From Trematomus loennbergii (lineage: Eukaryota > Chordata > Actinopteri > Perciformes > Nototheniidae), in contig JAAOOA010000103.1 of the NCBI GenBank assembly GCA_012861695.1, forward strand, positions 62,001 to 126,000: DNA of 64,000 nucleotides, in the 5' to 3' direction. The notes under the pieces are model-generated. The model was given only the letters and a program-made list of their open reading frames with translations. It had not been told where the DNA came from and did no database searches. Positions 46,975 through 58,603 of the stretch are shown piece by piece (within the stretch, counting starts at the first letter, position 1; the number at the start of each line of letters is the position of its first letter). Made by a program: the position numbers and the translations under genes.

Positions 46975-49900
46975 TCAGTTCAGAAAACGACTGAAAATAA
47001 GATCCTCATTCACCACAGAACACAAAGCATTTTTAAGACACCACATGGCCTCAAATTCTCCCACATTTTTGGTTAAGCAAAAGTAACTGTAGTCCGTTTT
47101 TAGTCTTGCTTTTACCATCCGCTTGAAAATCAAAACTGCATCGGTATCCAGTGACTCCGCAACTTTATTCCTCCTGCTGAGGTAGATGGCCATTTTAGCC
47201 TGCCCCAAAAAAATTCAAAAGCTGACTTTTGCACTTTGCTTCTGGCTGTACCTACAACCCAAAATGAACATTGACTTAGAAAAAACCACATTAAACAAAA
47301 TCAACATCTGAGCGAGTAACTGAAAAAGACAAAGGAGTCGACCGCATTCTGTAAAGCAATGAAAAATGTTTTCCCTCTGTACACAAAAAGGACAGGCATC
47401 AGACACTGTAGGGTTGATCACTGAAACAAACGCATTTACCGCTACCGCAGCGTGGAGAACCCTCCACTGGAGGTCCCCACCCCTCTTAGTCAGCGGAGGC
47501 TTGTAGAGCGCTCTCCACTCAGGCCTCTGAGCCTCCGTCAGGCCCAGGTGGGCTCTCCACTGGGTGTCCACTCGCTCCTGGAGTCTGCTCTGATTCAGCA
47601 CCTTTGTCACCAAATAATAAAAGGTTTTGTTGGACATGGTGCTAAACTTAAAATCGGTAACATTGTTCAACTTTAACAAAAAACCCTCACAACTGAGATC
47701 AGGAAAACATAGCATCTCTGGAAAAGAGTCATTGTCATTTGGAGACTTCAGTCCGTTACAATGAGCAGCAATCAGTGCCAGCTCTGATTGGCTGAGCTGC
47801 TGTTTCCAGCTCTGCAGCAGGAGGCTGACCACCCGGACTGACCTGAGGCTCAGACGTGAGGCCAGGCCTGCAGCGTTGTCTAGGCGGGCCACACACCTCC
47901 ACCACCTGGCCCAGCGTGAGGATCCTCTCCTCACAGAGTCTCTGTTGTAGAGAAGGCCCTACTCCACACACAAACGAGATCCACGGACCACCGGCTCTCT
48001 GAGGAGCCAGAACAGTGAGCCACAGCAGTCTGGTCTCTCTTTTCTGAGTAGTCCCCACACCTTGAAGAGACCTCCATAGAAACCCGAGAGATTATTCAGG
48101 CGTAATCCTTTCAGGTCCATAGGAACAGCGACTCAGCCAGACCCAGCCCACCACAGCGCTCCAGTAAGGCCCGAGCTACGGGTCTCCAGACCAGGTCAGC
48201 AGGTCCAGTCAGGAACCTCTGGACGAACCGGAGCCTGAAAGCAGCCCCTCTGCTCGCCAGGTGAACCAGGCCATGTCCCCCCTCTTCCTTTGGCAGGAAC
48301 AGGACGCTCTGAGGGACCCAGTGCATGCGGTCCCAGAAGAAGTCCACCATGAGAGCCTGCACCCTGGACAGCAGGTTTACGGGCGGGTCGGTGCATGCCA
48401 GCCGGTGAGCCAGCATGGAGGAAACAAGGTTGTTTAAAATAAGGATACGCCCTTTAAAAGAAAGTTTGGGAAGGATCCACTTCCACTTCTTTAACCGGCC
48501 TTCCACTTTCTCTATAAGCCCGTCCCAGTTTTTCAAACAAAACGTGTCATCACCAAGATAAATGCCCAGGTACTTTAACCCTGCCCTTTTCCAACCAAGG
48601 CCCCCAGGTAACAACAAGCTGTCAATGCTGCCCTCTCCTACTGCTAAGCCTCACTTTTCCCCCAGTTGACTCGAGCAGATGAGATTTTGCAAAATTGCTC
48701 ACAGTTTCAGTTAAAACATTGATATCCTCTTGTTTTTTAACAAAGACCATTATGTCCAGTTATCAACCTGCTGGGTACACAGTATGTCTGGTCTACGTGA
48801 ATGACATGCTCCATCACTTTTCTCAGCCTCGTTGCTAACACTTTGGAAAGCAGCTTGTAGTCGGTACAGAGTAGAGACACAGGACGCCAGTTCTTAATCT
48901 CCTGCAGGTCTCCTTTCTTAGGGAGGAGAGTGAGCACAGCTCTCCTGCAACTCAGAGGCAACCTCCCGTTACTTAGACTGTCTCTGAGCACACTCAGCAG
49001 GTCATCTTATAACCGGCCAGAGAGCCTTATAGAAGTCTATGCCAGGAGCCTTCCCACTCTGCATGCTCTGCAGGGCCTCCTGCAGCTCCTGGGCAGAGAG
49101 CTCTGCCTCCAGCTCTGCATGGTCCTCCTCAGGGACGTTAGGAAGGCCCTCATAGAACGACTGCGCCACCTCTGGCTCGGCCTGGAACTCTGTTTTGTAG
49201 AGCTCTTTGTAGAACTCCACAGCACACTGACGAATGTCGGCGGACTCCTGAAGCAGCTGCCCCGCATTGGATCGCAGGGAGTGCATCAGCCTCCTCTGAC
49301 CATTCTTATGCTCGAGACCAAAGAAAAAGTGAGAGGGAGCATCCATTTTCACGATGTTCTGAAACCGGGATCTGACCAGAGCACCCTGAGCAGAAAACCC
49401 CAGCAGTCAGACAGAGCTGAGTTTTTACTTTTGAAAACTTTAACATGTTCTCGCTCCTGTGGAGTCTGCCAAACCCTGCAGCTCCACCACTTCTCTCTCC
49501 AGAGCTCTCAGAGATCTAGCCATGTCCTTTGTGACATTGAAAGTGTACTGTTGGCAAAGCTGCTTGATTTTCACTTTACCTATATCCCACCACTGCTGAA
49601 GAGAATTGTACTCACTCTTAGATAACCGGTAGTTTTCCCAAAAGAACTTAAAAACATTTTTAAAAATGGTTGTCGGCCAACAGAGAAGCATTAAAGTGCC
49701 AATACGCACTATTACACTTAACATGATTAATAAAAAGTGAGACCTGTACGAGGGAATGGTCAGAGATTCCCACTGGACTGATGGAGCAGCTTCTGCTTAC
49801 ATTAATGTGATGGCTAAACACATAGACACGGTCCAGCCTAGCTAGAGACAACATGTTATCCCTAGAGTGCACCCACGTGTACTGCCGCTGGCCCGGGTGG

Positions 49901-50451
49901 AAGTGCCTCCACACATCACACAGCTCAAAGGTTTCTGTGAGTCTCATTAAGGCACTCTTTGAGGCAGCATGCGGCTCCTGGTGGTTCCTATCCAGCACAG
50001 GGTTCTCTGTGCAGTTGACGTCCCCCCCCAGGAACAGATACTCCTCACTATCACAGGTGCTAAGAGTATCTTTCAGTTTCTCAAAAAACAAGAGCCTCTC
50101 TGCGCCCACACAGGGAGCATAAATATTTATAAAACATATTTTAACTTTTTCAAATTCAGCATTTACTTTTAGCAAGTGTCCTGGGATGACCTCATCGACC
50201 GTACAGGAGAAGGGTGTAAAGCCCCTTGCAAAGAGAATTGCGACCCCTCCACTATTGCTGCACTTATGGCTGAAGAAACCCTCCCCCCCCCACTCCCTCC
50301 TCCAGTCACTCTCGTTCTCAGCAGTGCTGTGAGTCTCCTGGAGAAACGTCACATTTAAACTCTTGTTTTCTACTAAAGTAAATAAAGATGCTCTTTTTGC
50401 ATCCCCCCGAGCACCGTTAATGTTTAAAGAGCCCAGCTTTATGTCACTCAT
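46975..50451 (-). pseudogene. Tx1-clade LINE ORF2: endonuclease and deleted reverse transcriptase
   Basis: Starts MSDIKLGSLNINGARG (ATG at 50451). The APE-type endonuclease motifs are all visible: SLNINGA, FLQETHS, INIYAPC, LGGDVNC, LARLDRVYV and GISDHSLV. After a frame break near 49660 the linker resumes (WENYRLSKSEYNSLQQWWDI) and then APSHFFFGLEHKN, QSGKAPGID and FYKALWPVI. RT blocks present: LPKKGDLQEIKNWRPVSLLC and ATRLRKVMEHVIHVDQTYCV. Directly after CVPSRLIT the frame jumps to DIMVFVKKQEDINVL, so roughly 110-120 codons of the palm, including most of the YADD box, are deleted. The C-terminus keeps KYLGIYLGDD, FFWDRMHWVPQ, and the C-x2-C-x7-H-x4-C motif in CPFCVQRENIFHCFTEC, ending FSRFLN at 46975. 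It cannot retrotranspose alone. Confidence 0.85.
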
Positions 50452-50519
50452 AATTAAATTATAGTTGCATCCTAACAAAATCAAAAACCTGGCTGAAGAA
50501 AAATAAAAGAGAAATAATA

Positions 50520-52058
50520 AATACAAGATGTACTTATTCATCATTCTTTGCACTTCCTCTCTAACCCTCTGAAGTATCTTCTTTAACCTAGCCTTCTCTG
50601 GGCTGCTGAAGACAGGTTCCCCTAAGGCTTCTGGGCGCCGCATGAGAGCCCTGGCAGAATTGTGAAAAATCTGCAAATCAGCAAAAAAATTCTCTAACTT
50701 CACCCCCCTCAACCCCTTAGTTTCCGCCAGAAAGGATCTGATCCTCTGGAAAGAGTACTCCTCTCCCTTTTCTACCTCAACCATGTCAAAGAATGACTCA
50801 CTGTCACTGTCCTCTGAGTCCTCTGAGACTCCCTCTGGCTGAGAGGAGGAACACAGCGACTCTGTCCTTGACACCTTCCCTTTCTGTGCCACACTGCCTT
50901 TGCTCACTTCTTCGTTTTTTCTTTTGACAGGCAACCTTAATAAATCCTCATCCATTTCAACATCCTCCAGAACAGACTCAGCTACTCTGGCTGCAGTGTG
51001 CTCACTATCTGCTTTCTGTGTGACCTGAGTGTCTGTGTGTGTGATACTGTGTGTATCTGCCTGTGTGCTTTCTGTGTGTGAAACCGTTGGCTCTGCCACG
51101 GACCCACTGACCTGCGGTTCCACCACCGGCGTTTCCGCCGCGGGCGCGTGCGCGGGCCAGCCGTGCACAAAACAACCGGCAGCGGCTCCGCAGCGGCGCG
51201 GACCCCAGCACCGGCGGCCCGGCCGCGGACAAAGGGACCGGCAGCGGCAGCGGATCCGCCGCAGGCGCGGGCCCCAGCACCGGCGGCCCGGCCGTGGACA
51301 AGTCAACCGGTAGCGGCTCCGCCGCTGGCACGGACACCGTCGGGCCGGCTGCGAGCGCGGACACCACGGGCGCGTCCACCGCCCTCTCCGGGCACGCCGG
51401 ATCAGGTGTCCTGCCGCTCCACAACCAAAACATCTCAAAATATCAGACGTACATGGACAGTATACACAAAATCATCAATTTTAAACTTGAGAGCCAGATT
51501 TAATTCCCCTTCATCCTTTTTCAGGACCATCAGCACCTGTCTCCTAAAAGACACAACGTGCTTGAGGTGCGGGGATTTACAGCCCAGGGGGATCATCTTA
51601 ATGGGAGACGCAAGCTGCCCGTGTCGAGCCAGCTCTCTCTCCAACAACTCGTTTCTAAGAAACGGGGGCACATTTGAAATTATAACTTTTTTAGCAGGAG
51701 TGACAAGGGGTAGCACGGGTAATATCGTCCCTTTAATCACTAGCCCGCTCTCCACCAGCTGGTTAGCTTTCTCCGTGCAGTCTAAAAAAATAACCACCGC
51801 ACTGTTCATGCGGGAGGCAGATTTGACTCTGCCATATCCCACCACAGCCCCCACAGCCAGACCACACTCCTCCACCGACACACCGTCAGGTGGAGAGAGC
51901 TTGATGGCGTGTTTGCGAGTCAGCTTCTCAACCCGGCGCAGCTGCCACGGAACGCCATGCCGGGCGGCGTGACTGCAGCTGCAGCCGCTAGACAAACAAA
52001 TCACCAGTGCAACCAAACAACACCACCAAAAAACACCAAAGTCGGACAAGTGATGCAC
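50520..52058 (-). pseudogene. Tx1-clade LINE ORF1: RNA-binding protein, frameshifted
   Basis: The N-terminal part (52058-51435) contains GVPWQLRRVEKLTRKHAIKL, RMNSAVVIFLDCTEKANQLV, and VIISNVPPFLRNELLEREL, an RRM-like arrangement typical of Tx1-clade ORF1. A stop and frame change precede a CCHC zinc knuckle, CFGCGAAGHLIR, whose last Cys (ACPERA) lies in another frame. A Pro/Ala/Arg-rich linker with a repeated GPPVLGPAP-type segment (51180-51360) follows, then an acidic region (SEDSEDSDSESFFDMVEVEK) and a C-terminal helical part. In this copy the frame continues without a stop from ORF1 into the ORF2 start at 50451. The exact start codon is unclear. Confidence 0.75.
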
Positions 52059-52175
52059 AATGACATAAACTATCGCCCAGAGAAAAGTGAAATATTAACA
52101 AGGGTTTGAAAAGTTGTAAACTTTAAACGATCGCTCTCCGCTATACTCACCGGTCCACTCACAATATATATATAT

Positions 52176-52217
52176 GTGAGTGAGTGAGTGAGTGAGTGAG
52201 TGAGTGAGTGAGTGAGT

Positions 52218-52251
<34 letters not shown>
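52176..52251 (+). repeat. (GTGA)n(GA)n microsatellite at the LINE 5' junction
   Basis: About 12 GTGA units followed by about 15 GA units. The other duplicate has only GA. The GTGA part therefore arose with or after LINE insertion. Confidence 0.95.
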
Positions 52252-52255
<4 letters not shown>

Positions 52256-52329
52256 CCGTGCAGTGCAGTGATCAGCTGATCCGGAGAGAGCTGTGGCCCT
52301 CCTGTCCTCACAACTCTTATTAATCCCGG

Positions 52330-54084
52330 TGTTGTGTCAAATTATGCACCCCCATCATGAAATGCCCCCCTTGTCACGGGAACGCGCATTTCTAAATTAC
52401 ACGTTTACACCTTAAAACGATGTTTAAAACGAAAAGTAAACGTTCAGGGATTTTATTAATGGTAATTTTCAGACTGTGAGTTGTTTAGTGGTAGCTCATA
52501 TAGTCTTGATTCATGTGGTTAAACTTTTCGCTCCGTATTTGATGGTAGTGGTGTCGAAATTCATTCGTCACTTCCTTTTCAGTTTTTGTTTTTTTAATCT
52601 TTTTATTTTTTATTATTGTTACGTCCTGTCTGTATACACGTGCTTTAAAATGTATTGTTTAATTTTACATATTTGTCATATAATAATCAAAATATATGTT
52701 TACAAATGTTACATAGTCTTTGTCAGCATATTTTTGCCACGTTATGCACCCCTTGCTATCTTACATAAAAGTGTCACATTCATGAAACTTGCTCCATTCA
52801 TTGGTACTAGTCCTACAACTATACCCTGAAAAATGCTTGAGGGTGGGATTAATACAAACATCTTTTTGGGTGGGGTGCATTTTATGACAGGCCTGGTTTA
52901 TCATCCGAGTCAGAAATAAAACAAATATGGAGTGAGGGCTTGTCCTGCAATTGTCCAACATTTACATACACACAGTAATTAATAATACATGTTGAATGAA
53001 ATAAAGAAATAAAGTGACACATTATCCATACTAAAATTGTGTACATTATCACACATAAAATAAACATTCATTTTGAAGATTAGAGTCCAGTGACATGGTA
53101 AGCAATCAAAGTCAGTGTGAACAACATGTCATATTCATCTTTAACCCTTGTGTTGTGTTCGAAAGCTGTTACCGTTCATGGTGTTCGCGGGTCAATTTTG
53201 ACCCATGATTTATCTCCATCTCCAAAACACTCCAAAATAATGACCAAACAATCCTGTTGTAATTTAAAGGTTATGATGGAGTTAAAACAATATTGGATGA
53301 TTGTCATTATTTTGGAGTGTTTTGGAGATGGAGATAAATCATGGGTCAAAATTGACCCGCGAACACCATGAACGGTAACAGCTTTCGAACACAACACAAG
53401 GGTTAAAGATGAATATGACATGTTGTTCACACTGACTTTGATTGCTTACCATGTCACTGGACTCTAATCTTCAAATGAATGTTTATTTTATGTGTGATAA
53501 TGTACACATATTGTGATAACCAGGCCTGTCATGAAATGCACCCCACCCAAAAAGATGTTTATTATCCCACCCTCAAGCATTTCTCAGGGTATAGTTGTAG
53601 GACTAGTACCAATGAATGGAGCAAGTTTCATGAATGTGACACTTTTATTATGTAAGATAGCAAGGGGTGCATAACGTGGCAAAAATATGCTGACAAAGAC
53701 TAGTAACATTTGTAAACATATATTTTGATTATTATATGACAAATATGTAAAATTAAACAATACATTTTAAAGCACGTGTATACAGACAGGACGTAACAAT
53801 AATACAAAATAAAAAGATTAAAAAAAAAAAAAACTGAAAAGGAAGTGACGAATGAATTTCGACACCACTACCATCAAATACGGAGCGAAAAGTTTAACCA
53901 CAAGAATCAAGACTATATGAGCTACCACTAAACAACTCAGTCTGAAAATTACCATTAATAAAAACCCTGAACGTTTACTTTTCGTTTTAACCATCGTTTT
54001 AAGGTGTAAACGTGTCATTTAGAAATGCGCGTTTCCGTGACAAGGGGGGCATTTCATGATGGGGGTGCATAATTTGACACAACA
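52330..54084. mobile_element. Foldback element with 0.7-0.8-kb inverted arms, copy 1
   Basis: Ends TGTTGTGTCAAATTATGCAC and its inverse. The left arm (52330-53140) and right arm (53407-54084) are near-perfect inverted repeats. The left arm has about 140 extra bases (about 52900-53040). ORFs in the arms, such as 52476-52829 and its inverse 53818-54018, are mirrored random frames. The second copy, 56734-58489, is flanked by CCAG on both sides, suggesting a 4-bp target duplication. Confidence 0.8.
53145..53402. mobile_element. TTAA-flanked MITE at the palindrome centre, copy 1
   Basis: CCCTTGTGTTGTGTTCGAAA ... inverse, with terminal inverted repeats of about 105 bp (including GGGTCAATTTTGACCC) and a loop of about 45 bases. 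TTAA lies at 53141-53144 and 53403-53406. This looks like a piggyBac-type MITE. It encodes nothing. Confidence 0.85.
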
Positions 54085-54203
54085 CCAGTACCGGACAATT
54101 GTTATTTTTCTTTTTTGCTTCCCAACCCTGCAACTGTGCTACACGTCGTCGTCGTCCCCACCCCCCCCGGAACCGGATTTCGGTACCCAACCCTAACCAT
54201 AGC

Positions 54204-55335
54204 GCGTTTATGTTTGGAACTCCTCCAAAGAAAGATGATAATCATAAGTTTGCTTCTTTACTTTCCTTTCACAGCTCACTGTGCATCCGTGAGCATATTG
54301 CTCTTTTGTTTTTCTTCCTTGCTTAAACAAATATGTGCTTAATTAAATTATTTGTTCAATACAACACTTGGTTGTAAAAGCAAATACTCATGAGAAAACA
54401 TATCACACCCCTGCAGCCTAAACCAAGGAAAACACCAAATCTTAAATGGTAAACTGGATTGTATTCTTCTTAACCCGACGTCTTCTACATTTTTATTCTT
54501 TTAAGTTTTGCCTTTTTACTTTTATAAAATAAAAGTAGCCTTGACCTGAGCCTTGAGGCGGTGCAGAAAATCGGCGTGTATGGATTTAAAGTTCATTTGC
54601 CAGTGAATCAATTATTTCCCAGACAAAGTGACAAAGTATGTCTGTCTCTCAAGATTAACCAGATGCTACAGTGTTACAATTCTTTTTAGAGTTTTGGCAA
54701 AGGTTAACATGCTTTTATAATTTGCAAATAAGTGTATTTTATAAAAAAGGGGAAAGGAAACTTTTTGATGCTAATAATCATTTAAAAAATTGGATTGAGG
54801 AGCTTTCTGGTTGTTTTTTTTCTTGATGTACTTAGATTAAAAATGTTATTATTTTACAGAGGATTGTTGTGTATTATATACACAGACCCAACCTTTAACG
54901 ATGGTGTAACATGGTAGCTTTGCAAAACAAAATGTGTTTGCTACTGTTATATAATATTCACAATGTAACATCATTGCAATAACATTGCGTGCTACGAAGG
55001 CATAGAGGGCCACCTTTCTGCAGGTAGAGCTTTGCTGACAATCATCCCATGCACACTGCATTCAATCGTGCTGCTAATAAGTTATTAACATAAAGAAAAA
55101 TCCTAAAATCATTTTTTAAAAAGGCCATAAAATTACTTCTTAAACGCTGTGAAGCCTAACAATTATGTAAGGAGTCAAATCACAGGAAAAAACATACATA
55201 ACAAACACATATCCAGTCACAAAACAAGTCATTTTAAAAAGGCCTTACCTTCAGATGAGCTTCTTACTACAGACCTAGTGCAGGATTTAGTAAGTCTTTC
55301 CAGTCCGTTTAACTCTTAACCGGCTCCATGAATAT
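54204..55335. other. Non-coding end of duplication copy 1
   Basis: Contains CTCCTCCAAAGAAAGATGAT, also found next to the L2 fragments (5366, 29022). It retains empty sites for the copy 2 insertions: the L2 site (CCTAAAATCATTTTTTAAAA, about 55102) and the hAT site (CACAAAACAAGTCATT, about 55217). No gene. Confidence 0.6.
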
Positions 55336-56613
55336 CATTATAAAAATGACGAGTGATAATGGATTAGGCAGAAAAGAGTCAAATGCAACCACTTACGGTT
55401 GGTACTAAAAATATTTTCCTAAAGTAGGTACTTTGTATCGAAGACTATAAATACTTTGTTAAAAGATGCTCTATAGGTATTTGTGCTTAACCAGATTTAG
55501 TGTGATAAATGAAAAACAGCTTTATTTTTTTTATTAATAAAAATGATATGTGTTAGAATAAATAACAAAACAACAGCCTCAGTAAAATGATCTAATATAT
55601 CATATTCCAATCACTTGTATATAGACTATTTTGCACTATTTCACTATTTTTCTTTTTGTATTTACTTGCACTATCTTTTCTTCTGTTTTTCTGTTTTATT
55701 TGTTTTATTGTGTTGCACTGTTGGAGGAGCCTGTGACCTAAGATTTTAATCGTCATAACTACACTAGAACTCTATCGACTGAGACATTTCACAATGGTGC
55801 ATCTCTAATATAGTTTTTAAATATACAAACAGTTACTATACGCACATGCCAAATAAATACAGAAGTTGAGGTTTATTTCCCATAAACAGGCAAACAGTTC
55901 AAGTTTTTGCGTTTTTGCTGCAACAACTATACTAATGCATCATAGCTAGGGTTGGGTATCGTTTGGATTTTAACGATTCTGGTTCTGCTTTTTGATTCTG
56001 GTTCTTTTCGGTTCTGATTCCGGTTCTTTGAGAGGGTAAAAATAAGTCCCATGCCAATTTCACTGGGAGAAAAATATATTTATGAAAACATTAAGTAAAA
56101 TCTGTATTCCTATTTACAAACCCTTCATACTGTTTAATGTTGTTGCTGTTATTGAATACAATTATATTAAAAATAATCTCTGCATTGTTTAGTTAGTTCT
56201 AAGTGGAGCAGTTTGAGAATGTACAGTGTGGCCCAGTCTCCTCTGATGTTACACTGCAACCTGCCTGTGAGACAGAGTCCAACCATACAGTCTGGGTCCA
56301 ACACATGTCCTGCAATACATCTGCCCAGCTGCTTACTGTTTGTAAAAGTAAATAAATAGTATTTTCATTTCAATAATGTACTTTCTATACCCTGCTTCAT
56401 AAACAATACTGACATCCTTGTCTCACAGTCCGGGGATGTGAGGACAGCGCGAGGACACAGACAGGGAGGCTGCTTTACTTCATAAAGGAAATGGGTCAAT
56501 ATTACAGCATAGGAGCTAAAACGCTTAATAACTTTCATTACGTGTTAGAGAAAGAACATAAGAAAGGTTGACAAAGATGAGGCTGTTCAACGGGCATTGG
56601 AGCCGCTGTGTGT

Positions 56614-56657
<44 letters not shown>

Positions 56658-56733
56658 AGCTGCACCGTGCAGTGATCAGCTGATCCGGAGAGAGCTGTGG
56701 CCCTCCTGTCCTCACAACTCTTATTAATCCCAG

Positions 56734-58489
56734 TGTTGTGTCAAATTATGCACCCCATCATGAAATGTCCCCCTTGTCACGGGAACGCCATTTCTAAATA
56801 CACGTTTACACCTTAAAACGATGTTTAAAACGAAAAGTAAACGTTCAGGGTTTTTATTAATGGTAATTTTCAGACTGTGAGTTGTTTAGTGGTAGCTCAT
56901 ATAGTCTTGATTCTTGTGGTTAAACTTTTCGCTCCATATTTGATGGTAGTGGTGTCGAAATTCATTCGTCACTTCCTTTTCAGTTTTGTTTTTTTTAATC
57001 TTTTTATTTTTTATTATTGTTACGTCCTGTCTGTATACACGTGCTTTAAAATGTATTGTTTAATTTTACATATTTGTCATATAATAATCAAAATATATGT
57101 TTACAAATGTTACATAGTCTTTGTCAGCATATTTTTGCCACGTTATGCACCCCTTGCTATCTTACATAATAAAAGTGTCACATTCATGAAACTTGCTCCA
57201 TTCATTGGTACTAGTCCTACAACTATACCCTGAAAAATGCTTGAGGGTGGGAATAATACAAACATCTTTTTGGGGGGGTGCATTTTATGACAGGCCTGGT
57301 TATCATCCAGTCAGAAATAAAACAAATATGGAGTGAGGGCTAGTCCTGCAATTGTCCAACACATTTACATACACACAGTAATTAATAATACATGTTGAAT
57401 GAAATAAAGAAATAAAGTGACATATTATCCATACTAAAATTGTGTACATTATCACACATAAAATAAACATTCATTTTGAAGATTAGAGTCCAGTGACATG
57501 GTAAGCAATCAAAGTCAGTGTGAACAACATGTCATATTCATGTTTAACCCTTGTGTTGTGTTCGAAAGCTGTTACCGTTCATGGTGTTCGCGGGTCAATT
57601 TTGACCCATGATTTATCTCCATCTCCAAAACACTCCAAAATAATGACCAAACAATCCTGTTGTAATTTAAAGGTTATGATGGAGTTAAAAAATATTGGAT
57701 GATAGTCATTATTTTGGAGTGTTTTGGAGATGGAGATAAATCATGGGTCAAAATTGACCCGCGGACACCATGAACTGTAACAGCTTTCGAACACAACACA
57801 AGGGTTAAAGATGAATATGACATGTTGTTCACACTGACTTTGATTGCTTACCATGTCACTGGACTCTAATCTTCAAAATGAATGTTTATTTTATGTGTAT
57901 ATGTACACATATTGTGATAACCAGGCCTGTCATGAAATGCACCCCACCCAAAAAGATGTTTCTATTAATCCCACCCTCAAGCATTTCTCAGGGTATAGTT
58001 GTAGGACTAGTACCAATAAATGGAGCAAGTTTCATGAATGTGACCCTTTTATTATGTAAGATAGCAAGGGGTGCATAACGTGGCAAAAATATGCTGACAA
58101 AGCTATGTAACATTTGTAAACATATATTTTGATTATTATATGACAAATATGTAAAATTAAACAATACATTTTAAAGCACGTGTATACAGACAGGACGTAA
58201 CAATAATACAAAATAAAAAGATTAAAAAAAACAAAAACTGAAAAGGAAGTGACGAATGAATTTCGACACCACTACATCAAATACGGAGCGAAAAGTTTAA
58301 CCACAAGAATCAAGACTATATGAGCTACCACTAAACAACTCACAGTCTGGAAATTACCATTAATAAAAACCCTGAACGTTTACTTTTCGTTTTAAACATC
58401 GTTTTAAGGTGTAAACGTGTCATTTAGAAATGCGCGTTTCCGTGACAAGGGGGGCATTTCATGATGGGGGTGCATAATTTGACACAACA
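56734..58489. mobile_element. Foldback element, copy 2
   Basis: Homologue of 52330-54084, with CCAG at 56730-56733 and 58490-58493. The inner TTAA MITE is at 57548-57804. Confidence 0.8.
57548..57804. mobile_element. TTAA-flanked MITE at the palindrome centre, copy 2
   Basis: Same as 53145-53402. A few substitutions (GCGGACACC, GAACTGTAAC) break the otherwise perfect inverse ends. Confidence 0.85.
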
Positions 58490-58603
58490 CCAGTACCGGA
58501 CAATTGTTATTTGTTCTTACTTTTGCTTCCCAACCCTGCAACTGTGCTACACGTCCGTCCCCCCGTCCCCCCCCCCGGAACCGGATTTCGGTACCCAACC
58601 CTA

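Larger units (their letters stand above)
46893..52175 (-). mobile_element. Tx1-clade LINE inserted in a (GA)n/(TC)n tract
   Basis: A 5.3-kb minus-strand non-LTR element. Its 3' end is a poly(A) (T-run 46893-46912) joined directly to (GA)n at 46865-46892. Its 5' end, near 52150-52175, abuts (GTGA)n then (GA)n (to 52251). The homologous tract in the other duplicate (56616-56652) is uninterrupted. It encodes ORF1 (RRM-like plus zinc knuckle) and ORF2 (endonuclease plus reverse transcriptase). The TC-repeat target fits the Tx1-clade families described as microsatellite-specific (Kibi type), from general knowledge. Confidence 0.85.
46229..54195. mobile_element. hAT-like element, 8 kb with nested insertions
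   Basis: Left end TAGGGTTGGGTATCG and right end (inverse) TAGGGTTGGGTACCG with 8-bp flanks ATCATAGC (46221-46228) and ACCATAGC (54196-54203). The element holds a foldback element and a (GA)n tract with a LINE. The second copy, without the LINE, is 55947-58603. No hAT transposase gene was found in either. Confidence 0.65.
45630..55335. repeat. Second tandem duplication, copy 1 (with Tx1 LINE)
   Basis: The sequence from AATATCA(T)ATAAAAATGACG (45640) to AACCGGCTCCATGA (55335) recurs at 55336-63055. Copy 1 contains the Tx1-clade LINE, copy 2 does not. The junction between copies is at about 55335. Confidence 0.85.
55947..58603. mobile_element. hAT-like element, 2.66-kb copy without the LINE
   Basis: Same ends as 46229-54195, flanks ATCATAGC and ACCATAGT. 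It contains a (GA)n tract (56616-56652) and the second foldback element. Confidence 0.65.

Noticed and set aside
51005..51972. Pro/Ala/Arg-rich ORFs on both strands
   Set aside because: They are alternative-frame readings of the GC-rich linker of the LINE ORF1. The minus-strand frame that joins the zinc knuckle and ORF2 is the meaningful one.
52476..52829. Hydrophobic ORF repeated at 53818-54018 (inverse) and 56877-57233, considered as a membrane protein
   Set aside because: It lies in the arms of the foldback element, is AT-rich and Phe/Ile-rich by composition, and is mirrored on the other arm without codon-level conservation.
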